Assembly (NCBI RefSeq): GCF_025717005.1 | Contig: NZ_JAOVZU010000001.1 | Coordinates: forward strand, 248,001 to 312,000 | DNA: 64,000 nucleotides | Reading direction: 5' to 3' | Origin: Actinotalea endophytica | GTDB lineage: Bacteria > Actinomycetota > Actinomycetes > Actinomycetales > Cellulomonadaceae | Shown here: positions 54,682 through 62,891 of the stretch, one piece after another | Position numbering within the stretch: the first letter of the stretch is position 1 | Layout: the number at the start of each line of letters is the position of its first letter | The notes under the pieces: generated by a model | Told to the model about the DNA's origin: nothing | Seen by the model: the letters and a program-made list of their open reading frames with translations, nothing else | Databases searched by the model: none | Made by a program: the position numbers and the translations under genes

Positions 54682-55155
54682 GTGAAGCTCAAGGACGCGG
54701 CCGACGACTTCCTGACCTCGAAGCGGATCGCCGTGACCGGCGTCTCGCGCACCCCGGGCAGCCACGGCGGCAACGTGGTCTACCAGCGCCTGCGCGAGCG
54801 TGGTTACGAGGTGTTCGCGGTCAACCCGAACGCCGAGCAGGTCGAGGGCGACCCGGCCTTCGCCGACCTGTCCTCGATCCCCGGCGGGGTGGACGCCGTG
54901 GTCGTGGCCACCGCACCGAAGCACGCCGACGAGACGGTTCGTGAGGCGTGCGAGCTCGGCGTCACCAAGATCTGGATGCACCGCTCGATCGACGCGGGCA
55001 GCGTCTCCGACACCGCGACCCGGTACGGCCGCGAGCACGGTGCGACGGTCATCGACGGCGGCTGCCCGCTGATGTTCGGGGCCGCGTCGGACGGTGGGCA
55101 CCGGATGATGTGCCGGGTGCTGACGCTGTTCGGGCGGGTGCCGCGGCAGGTGTAG
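54682..55155 (+). CDS. CoA-binding Rossmann protein (YccU type)
   Basis: A 157-residue CoA-binding domain protein. The nucleotide loop VTGVSRTPGSHGGNVVYQRL, VNPNAEQVEG and the C-terminal GCPLMF motif are typical of the stand-alone CoA-binding family. Its physiological role is unknown. GGAGG stands six bases before the GTG chosen; an ATG seven codons upstream lacks such a site. It lies between the catabolic operon and rtcB. Confidence 0.88.
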   Translation: MKLKDAADDFLTSKRIAVTGVSRTPGSHGGNVVYQRLRERGYEVFAVNPNAEQVEGDPAFADLSSIPGGVDAVVVATAPKHADETVREACELGVTKIWMHRSIDAGSVSDTATRYGREHGATVIDGGCPLMFGAASDGGHRMMCRVLTLFGRVPRQV

Positions 55156-55251
55156 GGCGACGCACCATCGCGTCGAAAATCGCTCGTCCCTGGCAGCGCG
55201 CAGCCCCGATCATGATCGCCGCACACCGCCGACCTGGGAGGAGAAGGCATC

Positions 55252-56433
55252 GTGACGCGGCACCTGTCCGAGTCGTTGATCTCGTGGGCGTCGATCCTGG
55301 AGGACGACACCCGTGAGCAGGCGCTTCGCACGAGCGCGATGCCGTTCGTCTACCCGCACGTCGCCCTGATGCCCGACGCCCACCTGGGCAAGGGTGCGAC
55401 GGTCGGGTCGGTCATCCCGACCAGGGGCGCGATCATCCCGGCCGCGGTCGGCGTCGACATCGGGTGCGGCATGGACGCCGTCCTGACCCAGTGGACCAAG
55501 GACGACGTGGCTGCGGCGGGGGCTCCGCTGTCCGCGCTGCGCGAGGCGATCGAGGCACGCATCCCGCTGTCGGCGGGCGTCTACAACCGGGCGCTGACCG
55601 GCACTGCGTCGGCGCGCGTGGACGCGCTCGCCGAGCAGGCGTCTGCGCTGGAGATCCCCGACCCCGCGTCGGTCGTCGGCAACTGGGCGCTGCAGCTGGG
55701 CTCGCTGGGCTCGGGGAACCACTTCATCGAGGTGAGCCTGGACGAGCAGGACCGGGTCTGGCTGTTCCTGCACTCCGGTTCGCGGGGTGTGGGCAACAAG
55801 ATCGCGCAGCACCACATCGCGGTCGCCCGGCAGCTCATGGACCGGTACTTCATCCGGCTCGCGGACCCGGACCTGGCCTACCTCGTCGAGGGCACCGCCG
55901 AGTTCTGGGCGTACATCCGTGCGCTGCGCTGGGCGCAGGAGTTCGCCCGGCAGAACCGGGCCGAGATGATGGACCGGGTCGTCGACGCCACCGCCGCGTT
56001 CATGGGCCAGGACGTCGAGCGCCGCGAGGCGATCTCGTGCCACCACAACTACACCGAGCAGGAGACCCACTTCGGCAAGCAGGTCTGGCTCTCGCGCAAG
56101 GGCGCGATCGACGCCCACGAGGGTGTCATGGGCCTGATCCCCGGCTCGATGGGCACCCGCTCGTACGTGGTCGCGGGCAAGGGCAACAAGGTCGCACTGT
56201 GCTCTGCGCCGCACGGTGCCGGGCGCGAGTACAGCCGGTCGCGGGCGCGCCGGACGTTCACGTTCGCCCAGCTCGAGGAGGCCATGGAGGGCATCGAGTA
56301 CCGGCGGACCGACGCCTTCGTCGACGAGATCCCGGCGGCGTACAAGGACATCGACGTCGTGATGGCCGACGCCGCGGACCTGGTGACGGTCCGGCACGAG
56401 CTGCGGCAGATCGTGAACGTGAAGGGCGACTGA
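55252..56433 (+). CDS. rtcB: RtcB-family RNA ligase
   Basis: A 393-residue RtcB of the shorter bacterial type. The Mn ligand Cys72 (VGVDIGCGM), His residues in SGNHFIEV and CHHNY, and the guanylylated His321 in APHGAGR are all present, as are SGSRGVGN and IPGSMG. It joins 2',3'-cyclic-phosphate or 3'-phosphate RNA ends to 5'-hydroxyl ends using GTP and Mn2+. There is no archease or RtcA gene here, so it probably acts alone in RNA repair. GGAGGAGAAGG precedes the GTG. Confidence 0.95.
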   Translation: MTRHLSESLISWASILEDDTREQALRTSAMPFVYPHVALMPDAHLGKGATVGSVIPTRGAIIPAAVGVDIGCGMDAVLTQWTKDDVAAAGAPLSALREAIEARIPLSAGVYNRALTGTASARVDALAEQASALEIPDPASVVGNWALQLGSLGSGNHFIEVSLDEQDRVWLFLHSGSRGVGNKIAQHHIAVARQLMDRYFIRLADPDLAYLVEGTAEFWAYIRALRWAQEFARQNRAEMMDRVVDATAAFMGQDVERREAISCHHNYTEQETHFGKQVWLSRKGAIDAHEGVMGLIPGSMGTRSYVVAGKGNKVALCSAPHGAGREYSRSRARRTFTFAQLEEAMEGIEYRRTDAFVDEIPAAYKDIDVVMADAADLVTVRHELRQIVNVKGD

Positions 56434-56502
56434 CGCCGGCTCGTGTCGCTGTGCGGGTGGCGTCACGGGGTGAGTCGCGCCACCCGGCGCCGGGAGGGCG
56501 AG

Positions 56503-56537
56503 CGTGTGGGGGCACCGGCCGATCGGTGCCCCACACG
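56503..56537. terminator. Bidirectional hairpin terminator between rtcB and the next minus gene
   Basis: CGTGTGGGGGCACCG (56503-56517) pairs with CGGTGCCCCACACG (56524-56537) with one bulge and a six-base loop, between convergent genes. Confidence 0.8.
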
Positions 56538-56544
56538 TGGTGCG

Positions 56545-57078
56545 TCAGTTGTCGAACGCGAGGGCGCCCGGTCCGCAGATCACGTAGGCGTGCAGCGTGT
56601 GGCTCACCACGTCGCCGTTCGAGACCGAGACGTGCCAGTCGTGGAGGTTCGCACCGGGGGCGTCCTCGTAGATCGGGGTGACCGCGCTCCCGCCTTCGAC
56701 CCAGGCTCCGCCGCCGTAGGCGTAGTCGCCCGGCTGGCACACGATCGTCACGCTGTCGTCCTTGCGTTGCAGCAGGTAGGCGGCGAGCAGGAACTCGAGC
56801 GTGTTCCCGAGGGTCTGGTAGACCACCGTCGGGTCGTGCAGCAGGGCGTCGACGTTGAACGGGAGCACCCCCGTGCCGAGCAGCAGGTCGGCGATCGCCG
56901 CGCCGACGGCCCAGCGCATGTCCCCGAGGCACAGGACGGCGGCCGCGAACCCGGCCGGCAGCCATGCGACCTCGACACCTCCGGGGTAGTAGAGGGCGCC
57001 GCCCGCCATGGCGAGCAGCCAGTAGCCGAGGCCCAGGCCGAGGGTGCCGAGCACCAACCGAGTGCGGTCGGAGGTCAC
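56545..57078 (-). CDS. Truncated MASE1-like membrane domain joined to a secreted-type domain
   Basis: A 177-residue protein. Residues about 1-105 resemble the start of a MASE1 sensor domain (GYWLLAMAGGALYYPGGVEVAW, then GDMRWAVGAAIADLLLGTG), with three to four helices where a full MASE1 has about eight. From about 106 the sequence switches to a soluble beta-rich segment with two cysteines (VTIVCQPGDYAYGGGAW, HAYVICGPGALAF) of exported-protein character. The GTG at 57078 is a guess; an upstream start at 57207 is possible. It looks like a fusion of two gene remnants, and function is unknown. Confidence 0.6.
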   Translation of the reverse strand: MTSDRTRLVLGTLGLGLGYWLLAMAGGALYYPGGVEVAWLPAGFAAAVLCLGDMRWAVGAAIADLLLGTGVLPFNVDALLHDPTVVYQTLGNTLEFLLAAYLLQRKDDSVTIVCQPGDYAYGGGAWVEGGSAVTPIYEDAPGANLHDWHVSVSNGDVVSHTLHAYVICGPGALAFDN

Positions 57079-57179
57079 GGCGGCGGGCCCACGTCCGGCG
57101 TGGCCACGCAGTCCATGCCGGGATGGTAGGCACGGCGGAAGGTCCTGCGGGAGGTCCCGGCGGTGCGCGCGATCGAGGG

Positions 57180-57707
57180 TCAGCAGGCGGGTGGGGATGC
57201 GTGCCACGGGCGCGTGGCGAGGTCGACCCCGAGGTAGACGTGGTCCGGGTCGCCCTCGCCCGGAGGCCAGGGTGCGCTCCGGAAGCCGAGCCGTCGGTAC
57301 AGCCGGAGAGCGGCGCGGTTGTCGCGGTGCGGGTCGACCTTGGCTCGTTCGGCACGTCCCCCGTCGGCGAGCTCGTCGAGCACCGAGCTGAGGCCGAGCG
57401 TGCCAAGGCCACGGCCACGAGCGCCGGGGGCGAGCTTGATGTCGACCACGGCGACCGGGCCGTCACCCGTCGCGTAGTAGGCCTCTCCGCAGAAGCCGAG
57501 CTCGTCGTGCTCGATCACCCGGTGCTGCCGATCCGGGTTGGATGTCAGCGCGCGCCACCACGCCGCCATGGCGTCCTTGTCGACGCCGAGGCCGTCGGGG
57601 AAGCCGACGTAGGTCATCACGGCACCGTCGTTCCACAGCGACGCGAGGTCGTCGAGGTCGGCCGGCGTGGTGGGGCGAACCCGGGCCCCGGGGATGCTCG
57701 CGGTCAC
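57180..57707 (-). CDS. GNAT-family N-acetyltransferase
   Basis: A 175-residue acetyltransferase: VDIKLAPGARGRGLGTLGLSSVL holds the acetyl-CoA loop (R-G-x-G-L/G) and DPHRDNRAALRLYRRLGFR is the C-terminal GNAT motif. The substrate is unknown. The GTG overlaps the stop of the upstream membrane-protein gene by 4 bases, so the two are cotranslated. Confidence 0.87.
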   Translation of the reverse strand: MTASIPGARVRPTTPADLDDLASLWNDGAVMTYVGFPDGLGVDKDAMAAWWRALTSNPDRQHRVIEHDELGFCGEAYYATGDGPVAVVDIKLAPGARGRGLGTLGLSSVLDELADGGRAERAKVDPHRDNRAALRLYRRLGFRSAPWPPGEGDPDHVYLGVDLATRPWHASPPAC

Positions 57708-58402
57708 AGTGGAACGCCGCGAGCGCGCGCGTTGATGGCCGCTGTGAGGCCGCTCGGGGTGTCCGAGGTGAGGGTGACGGGGAGCGTACCTGGCTCCGGG
57801 CCGGGCCCGAACTTGGCCTCGAGGGCGTCGAGGTGGCGCTCGATCGCCTCCTGGTGGCGCTCCACGAAGCCACTCAGGCGGCGTTCGACGAACGCCTCCA
57901 GCCGGCTCTCGCCGGGCTCCTCCCCGTCGGGTCCCAGGAGCAGCGGGACGATCTGGCCCGTGAAGACGATCTCGATCGGGGTCTGGGTGGTGAAGGACAG
58001 CCTCCCGTCGGGAGTGCTGCGGCTCGGCGTTCCCTCGGCGGCGGACACGACGTCCGTCCAGGCGACCGTCCGGGCTCGGTGGCCGAGACGGCGCGCCCAA
58101 GGGGACGGTGTCAGCACGAGGCCGTCCGGCCGCGCCACGACGTCCACCGTCGCGTAGAGGGACAGCCAGCCCAGGCCGCGCCGAGCCGGACCGAGCAGCT
58201 CCTGGCGCCACTCCCAGATCCGGGCGCGCCACACGCCGTCGTCGACTCGACGTCGCGCAGCGGCACGGCTCCACAGCTGGCCGGCGAGCACGGCGCCGAG
58301 GACCGCGACGAGGAACAGCCCGAACCCGGGATCGAAGACGAGGAGGGCAACCGTCCCGGCGGCGAGGACGGTGGAGCCGAACCAGACGTTGACCTTCTTC
58401 AC
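57704..58402 (-). CDS. Unknown two-helix membrane protein
   Basis: A 232-residue protein with two N-terminal helices (about 5-42), a cytosolic PH-like or beta-rich segment (GWLSLYATVDVVARPDGLVLT ... RTVAWTDVVSAAEG) and a long charged helix (EAFVERRLSGFVERHQEAIERHLDALEAKFG). I do not recognise the family. GGAGG precedes the GTG by four bases. It is coupled to the GNAT gene, which is the only functional hint. Confidence 0.75.
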   Translation of the reverse strand: MKKVNVWFGSTVLAAGTVALLVFDPGFGLFLVAVLGAVLAGQLWSRAAARRRVDDGVWRARIWEWRQELLGPARRGLGWLSLYATVDVVARPDGLVLTPSPWARRLGHRARTVAWTDVVSAAEGTPSRSTPDGRLSFTTQTPIEIVFTGQIVPLLLGPDGEEPGESRLEAFVERRLSGFVERHQEAIERHLDALEAKFGPGPEPGTLPVTLTSDTPSGLTAAINARARGVPL

Positions 58403-58553
58403 GAAGCCTCCGGGAAGCAGCCGAGGCGACCGGCCGGCGACGCCCCCGGCCCGCATCATCCCACTGAGGGGCGGGCCCGCGGCCCGAGCCGACGAACCCC
58501 GGGGCCGGGCCGCCCTCGGGCCGCTCGCACGACGTGGGACGTGGCCCGCGCTC

Positions 58554-59039
58554 TCACGCGTCGACCACGGCCAGGGTGCAGCGCGAGAGGCATACCAACC
58601 TGTTCTCGTCGTCGCAGATGCGGGCCTCCCAGACGTGGAGACGACGGCCCAGCGAGATCGGCCGGGCGGTGCCGACGACCCAGCCGGTCGTGACCGGCCG
58701 CACATGGTTGGCATTGATCTCGACACCGACGCACGCCCTGCCAGGTCCGACGACGAAGGTCGCCGCGAAGCTGACCAGGGTCTCCGCGAGGAGCACCGAG
58801 GCGCCGCCGTGGAGCAGTCCGAACGGCTGCCGGGTGCGGTTGTCGACCGGCATCCGTCCGGTCAGGTGATCGGTCCCCAGCTCGGTGAGCTCGATGCCGA
58901 GGTGGTCGATCACGCAGCCGGCGCCCGCTCGGCGCGCGGCGTCCAGGTCAGGCCGGCCGTGCCAGATCGCCCGCTCGGGCGCTCCGCCCGGGGTTGGGCG
59001 TGTGTCCGTGAGGTGAGAGGTGGCGGTGTCGTGAGTCAT
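58554..59039 (-). CDS. PaaI-type hotdog thioesterase
   Basis: A 161-residue hotdog-fold protein. The central helix RQPFGLLHGGASVLLAETL carries the HGG motif of PaaI-type acyl-CoA thioesterases, and VEINANHVRPVTTGWV is the next conserved strand pair. It releases CoA from acyl or aryl thioesters. The ATG at 59039 gives the usual length. It is divergent from a hydrolase-LuxR fusion across 80 bp. Confidence 0.88.
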   Translation of the reverse strand: MTHDTATSHLTDTRPTPGGAPERAIWHGRPDLDAARRAGAGCVIDHLGIELTELGTDHLTGRMPVDNRTRQPFGLLHGGASVLLAETLVSFAATFVVGPGRACVGVEINANHVRPVTTGWVVGTARPISLGRRLHVWEARICDDENRLVCLSRCTLAVVDA

Positions 59040-59119
59040 GTCCCCATGCTGGCGACGGGCGCCGGTGGGATGAACCGTGGATCTACCCCAGTTGCCGGGG
59101 TGGCTGTTTACTGGGCGGC

Positions 59120-60148
59120 GTGGCGTCGCGCGACCAGCACGTGGGGCGAGCGCCGATGGCTGGCGGGACACGGGTGGCCTTCGCGGTGAGCGGCAGCGGT
59201 CCGCCGCTCCTGGTGGCGCCCGGGTGGTTGAGCAACCTGGAGCTGGACTGGTCCATCCCCGCCCAACGGCTCTTCTACGAGTCGCTGTCGTCCGGGCGCA
59301 GCCTGGTGCGCTACGACCGGCCGGGCTGTGGCCTGTCCGACCCGTACGACGGGCCGCGAAGCGTCCAGCACGAGCTGGACACGCTCGCCGCCGTGGTCGC
59401 GGCGCTGCAGGTCGAGCGGTTCGACCTGTTCGGGTGGTCGCTCGGCGCCCCCGTGGCCGCAGCGTGGGCGGCCGCCCACCCCGAGAGTGTCTCCCGCCTG
59501 GTGCTGTACGGCGGCTGGGCCTCCGGCGCAGCGATCGGCGACGACGCGAGCCGGGAGCACGTGCTCGGCCTGCTCGCCACGCACTGGGGTCTCGGCTCGG
59601 ATGTGCTGACCGAGCTGTTCGCTCCCGACGCGGACCCGGGCACTCGCCGCGTGCTCGCCGAGTACCAGCGAGCGTCCTCCTCGGCCGAGACGGCGGTCGC
59701 CCTGCTGGGGCTGGCCTACCGGCTCGACGTGTCCGAGTCCGTGCCGCACGTCCAGGCGCCGACGCTGGTGCTCCACCGGGACCGGGACCGCGCCGCTCCA
59801 CCGGAACAGGGCAGGCTCCTCGCCGCGCAGATCCCCGGCGCCCGGCACGTCGAGCTCACCGGTCGCTCACACCTGCCGTCGATGGGCGACTCCCGTGCCG
59901 TGGTCGACCAGGTGCGGCGCTTCCTGCGGCTGCGTCCGCTGCGAGCGGCGGCGCCGATCGGACTCACCGCTCGGCAGGCCGAGGTCGCGTCCCTGGTGGC
60001 GCAGGGTCTGACCAACCGCGAGATCGCCGAGCGGCTGCAGATCAGCGAGCGCTCCGCGGAGTCGCACCTGGAGCGGATCCGCGACCGCCTGGGACTCCGC
60101 TCCCGCGCCCAGCTGGCCGCGTGGTACACCGCCCAGCACTCACCGTGA
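59120..60148 (+). CDS. Alpha/beta-hydrolase domain fused to a LuxR-type DNA-binding domain
   Basis: A 342-residue protein. Residues about 15-265 form an alpha/beta-hydrolase fold with nucleophile Ser in FGWSLGAP, Asp in HRDRDRA and His in TGRSHLPS. Residues about 275-335 are a LuxR HTH (GLTARQAEVASLVAQGLTNREIAERLQIS). The hydrolase part may sense or hydrolyse a small molecule and so control DNA binding. The domain order is known from other actinobacterial regulators, but targets are unknown; the divergent thioesterase gene is the nearest candidate. Confidence 0.87.
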   Translation: MASRDQHVGRAPMAGGTRVAFAVSGSGPPLLVAPGWLSNLELDWSIPAQRLFYESLSSGRSLVRYDRPGCGLSDPYDGPRSVQHELDTLAAVVAALQVERFDLFGWSLGAPVAAAWAAAHPESVSRLVLYGGWASGAAIGDDASREHVLGLLATHWGLGSDVLTELFAPDADPGTRRVLAEYQRASSSAETAVALLGLAYRLDVSESVPHVQAPTLVLHRDRDRAAPPEQGRLLAAQIPGARHVELTGRSHLPSMGDSRAVVDQVRRFLRLRPLRAAAPIGLTARQAEVASLVAQGLTNREIAERLQISERSAESHLERIRDRLGLRSRAQLAAWYTAQHSP

Positions 60149-60199
60149 CGGGCGCGAACTGGGGCGTTTCCACGCCTGCCAGGGCCCGCGCCCGGCGCG

Positions 60200-60205
60200 C
60201 AGGCT
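60200..60205 (+). promoter_or_regulatory. Variant -10 box (CAGGCT) of the MddA/NnrU-like gene
   Basis: CAGGCT lies six bases before the GTG at 60212, with no Shine-Dalgarno sequence. Confidence 0.35.
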
Positions 60206-60211
60206 GTCCGC

Positions 60212-60943
60212 GTGCCCCGACTCCTCCTGCGCGTCGTTCCCGCCCTCGGCTGGGTGGGATTCGCCTTCGTCACCGTGTGGACGATGGTCTTCTTGACCGG
60301 TCGCGGGCTGCCTCGCACCGTCGATGGACCCCACCGGGTGGGCACCACAGCAGCCGTCGCGACGGACCTCGGCCTGCTGCTCCTCTTCGCAGTGCAGCAC
60401 ACGGTGATGGCCAGACGCGGGTTCAAGGCCCGGCTGCGCATCCCGCCCGCCCTGGAGCGCTCGGCGTACGTCCTCGCCACTGACGTCGTCCTCGCCGTGC
60501 TGCTGGTGTGCTGGCAACCGTTCGGCGGCAGGATCTGGCACGTCGAGGGGCCGCCGGCGGCCGGCCTCTGGCTGCTCTACGCGGCCGGTTGCGTCCTGGC
60601 GATCGCCGCCACCTTCGCGGTCGACCACTACGAGCTCATGGGGCTCCGCCAGGCCGGATGGTTCACGCGGTCCGGAGCGTCGTCCGTCGACGCGTTGCAC
60701 GTCGGTGGCCTCCACGCGCTCGTGCGGCACCCCCTGATGACCGGCCTCCTCGTCACCGTGTGGGCCACCCCCTCGATGGGCGCCTCGCACCTGCTCTACG
60801 CGTCCGGCGCGTCGCTCTACATCTGGATCGGCACCTGGTTCGAAGAGCGGGACCTGCGCCGCGCGTTCGGCACGGCGTACGACGCCTACGCCGCACGGGT
60901 CCCCGCCATCGTGCCGCGACTCGGCAGCGGCGTCGGGCGCTAG
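60212..60943 (+). CDS. MddA/NnrU-like membrane methyltransferase
   Basis: A 243-residue protein with six hydrophobic segments. LLLLFAVQHTVMARRGFK, LRQAGWF, the VRHPLMTGLLVTVWATPSMGASHLL core and WFEERDLRRAFGTAYDAYAARVP match the isoprenylcysteine-methyltransferase/NnrU superfamily, and specifically the methanethiol S-methyltransferase (MddA) group. That enzyme methylates methanethiol to dimethyl sulfide; another thiol substrate is possible. The GTG start follows CAGGCT by six bases. It is the last clearly chromosomal gene before the tRNA-Gly remnant. Confidence 0.8.
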   Translation: MPRLLLRVVPALGWVGFAFVTVWTMVFLTGRGLPRTVDGPHRVGTTAAVATDLGLLLLFAVQHTVMARRGFKARLRIPPALERSAYVLATDVVLAVLLVCWQPFGGRIWHVEGPPAAGLWLLYAAGCVLAIAATFAVDHYELMGLRQAGWFTRSGASSVDALHVGGLHALVRHPLMTGLLVTVWATPSMGASHLLYASGASLYIWIGTWFEERDLRRAFGTAYDAYAARVPAIVPRLGSGVGR

Positions 60944-61009
60944 GAGCGTGGAGGGACGTCGTTGACCCGACTGTCGAGCGTCTCGGCGCGGAGCGCCCCC
61001 GGGAAGTTC

Positions 61010-61034
61010 TGGAGCGGGTGACGGGAATCGAACC
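61010..61034 (-). other. tRNA-Gly 3'-end remnant, probable attachment site
   Basis: The minus strand carries the T-loop, acceptor 3' strand and CCA of a tRNA-Gly (TTCGATTCCCGTCACCCGC then TCCA). Upstream of it the T-stem no longer pairs (TCCGG instead of a match to CCCGT), and no D or anticodon arm follows. This is the usual att copy left at the far end of an element integrated in a tRNA-Gly gene. The element would lie to the right of 61034. Confidence 0.7.
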
Positions 61035-61286
61035 GGACCCGCCAGCAACGTGCCCGGGAGAACGGCCAGCACCTACCCATACGTGTGCCCCGCGACGACC
61101 AACATGGGCGATGACGGCGATCTCGCTGACGAACAGGATGCGGTGCCGTGCGTCACGAAACGAGCGCTCGGAGCCGGCACAACGTCGCGACCCGGCCGCG
61201 CAAAACGACCCGACGACGACAGGAAGCCGATGTGCGCGCGTTCGCCATGACCGGTCGCTGGCCGCCCTGGGGCTGGACACGCCACC

Positions 61287-61292
61287 TAGGCT
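61287..61292 (+). promoter_or_regulatory. -10 box of leaderless transcript for the small gene at 61299
   Basis: TAGGCT lies six bases before the GTG at 61299, with no Shine-Dalgarno sequence. Confidence 0.55.
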
Positions 61293-61298
61293 CTTCTC

Positions 61299-61514
61299 GT
61301 GGCGGCTATCGAGCGGCGGCTCGCTGACAGCTTTTGGGACCTTCGAGATGACGCGTATGACCACCCCGATCGCTGGCGCGGGCTGACGGCTGAAGCGCTC
61401 TTCCAACACCTCGCGGAACTCGTCGAGCAAGCGGAGGACCGCGGACAGCCGATTGACTGGCAGGGCATAGCGGAGCGCATGATCGCCCGGCGCGTGACCG
61501 AGGCTGGGCTGTAG
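61299..61514 (+). CDS. Small unknown protein in the island
   Basis: A 71-residue, charged, helical protein (LADSFWDLRDDAYDHPDRWRG ... WQGIAERMIARRV) with no signal or membrane segment. The family is not recognised. Base composition is visibly less GC-rich than the genes to the left. The leaderless GTG start behind TAGGCT supports a real gene. Its length and charge would fit an antitoxin or a small regulator, but nothing shows this directly. Confidence 0.6.
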   Translation: MAAIERRLADSFWDLRDDAYDHPDRWRGLTAEALFQHLAELVEQAEDRGQPIDWQGIAERMIARRVTEAGL

Positions 61515-61584
61515 ACGGGTACGCCGGAGCGAACGGTCATGGCCGCAGGCCGCCAACACTCCGCGCCACCTCGGTCGTACCGCC

Positions 61585-62097
61585 ATGCTGGACGCCGTGG
61601 AGATGGCAATGAATGCGGCGATGGAGCCGATCTTCCGGGTGGCGGACGCGGACACCTTTGAACCGGGCCTGCCCCCTGACCTGGAGGAACTGGTTCGGGC
61701 CGGGCTCGTCTGCTCCGGTGGGCGCCTCTACCTCGCGCGCCCGGAGCACAAGACGCCCCCGCCGGGCCATCTTGATGCCTTCGAGTCCGAGCTATGGATG
61801 AACAAGGTCCACCTTGACACCCGGACACCCGCGTCCGACCCGTCCTGGCGCATCGAGCTGCTGCGCCATGGGCTGACCGTCGCCAGACGTCTACTACCGC
61901 AGGCCACCACCCTCACGCAGCTGCCCGTGCAGATCGTCATCAGCCTCCAATCCGCCCCCGACGCGCTCGACCCCGAGACCGACTTCGCCACAGGAGCAGT
62001 GCACCTGGCACTCATCCGCTCGGCACACGACGACTTTGCCACAGGCATTGCGGACTTTGAGCAACCCGTCCTGGCCATGACGGCGACCGCGAGGTGA
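61585..62097 (+). CDS. Unknown island protein
   Basis: A 170-residue cytosolic protein I cannot place (MEPIFRVADADTFEPGLPPDLEELV ... VQIVISLQSAPDALDPETDF). It seems globular, with no signal or membrane segments and a lower GC content than the chromosome. The ATG at 61585 has no ribosome-binding sequence; internal ATGs at 61603 and 61609 follow a GGAG and may be the true start. It is probably acquired DNA. Confidence 0.55.
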   Translation: MLDAVEMAMNAAMEPIFRVADADTFEPGLPPDLEELVRAGLVCSGGRLYLARPEHKTPPPGHLDAFESELWMNKVHLDTRTPASDPSWRIELLRHGLTVARRLLPQATTLTQLPVQIVISLQSAPDALDPETDFATGAVHLALIRSAHDDFATGIADFEQPVLAMTATAR

Positions 62098-62163
62098 GCA
62101 TCCGCTCATGCCGCAGCGCGCGCGCCCTCGTCGCCATGGCTGCCGCGGGTGGAGGATCGTCGT

Positions 62164-62736
62164 GTGGTGAACCGCCTGAGCCTCGTTCCGGGGGAGTCCG
62201 CGAGTCACGGACTGCACTTCTGGGAGCCGATGGTCGACGGGCGGCCGTTGCGTGCGGTCCTCACCGATGCGCCCGGAGACGAGTCGGCGGACCGGGTCGT
62301 GGGTGACAATGTCGCGGTCTTCGTGCACAGCTGGCCGGTCGGGATCCCGAACGATGTCTACGTCCTGCTCGGCGAGCAGCCGCCCGAGCTCGCAAACGGT
62401 CGGATCCCGATCTTCGTGTGCGCGGAGTGCGGCGACCTGGGCTGTGGTGCGCTGACCGCGGAGGTCGAGTGGACCCCGACGACGGTGACCTGGCGGAACT
62501 TCGGCTGGGACGTGAACTACGAGACCGACGACGAGGAGGAGGACCTCGTGTTCGCCGGGCCGCTGGTCTTCGATCGAGATCAGTACGAGACGGAGCTGCG
62601 GCGCTTCATCCATACGTTCGATCAGGTGAGGGACTCATTGCCTGCCCACCTGCACCCCGCGACCCGACGCGCCGAGGCTCGGGCATCTCGGGAACAAGGT
62701 CGCGCGCGACGCCGTCGACGGTGGCCCGTCCGCTGA
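62164..62736 (+). CDS. Unknown protein with CxxCxxxxCG zinc-like motif
   Basis: A 190-residue acidic protein with FVCAECGDLGCG in the middle, a knuckle-like cysteine cluster seen in several uncharacterised actinobacterial proteins. EVEWTPTTVTWRNFGWDVNYE follows, and the C-terminus is strongly basic (RRRRRW). GGAGG stands 8 bases before the GTG chosen; a GTG at 62149 would add 5 residues. A metal-binding role is suggested but function is unknown. Confidence 0.7.
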   Translation: MVNRLSLVPGESASHGLHFWEPMVDGRPLRAVLTDAPGDESADRVVGDNVAVFVHSWPVGIPNDVYVLLGEQPPELANGRIPIFVCAECGDLGCGALTAEVEWTPTTVTWRNFGWDVNYETDDEEEDLVFAGPLVFDRDQYETELRRFIHTFDQVRDSLPAHLHPATRRAEARASREQGRARRRRRWPVR

Positions 62737-62891
62737 GCGCCGGTGGCCGTGCGGTCATGCAGTGGTCCGCGCGTCTCGGCACACCCATGGTCAGGAGCCA
62801 GGTGGGATGTCCGCTTCCTCGCCTTCTCCGTCGTGCGTCCAGATCTGGATCGTGCTGCTCAAGGGCGCAAGGCCCGGAACCTGGCCGCGCG

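Larger units (their letters stand above)
60944..61298. other. Gene-free junction region
   Basis: The first 66 bases are ordinary GC-rich chromosome. A 25-base tRNA-Gly 3' copy lies at 61010-61034. The remaining 260 bases carry no recognisable gene and end at a TAGGCT promoter box. The junction probably marks where foreign DNA begins. Confidence 0.7.

Noticed and set aside
61010-61082. Complete tRNA-Gly gene on the minus strand
   Set aside because: Only the T-loop, acceptor 3' strand and CCA are present; the T-stem is mispaired and no anticodon or D arm follows.
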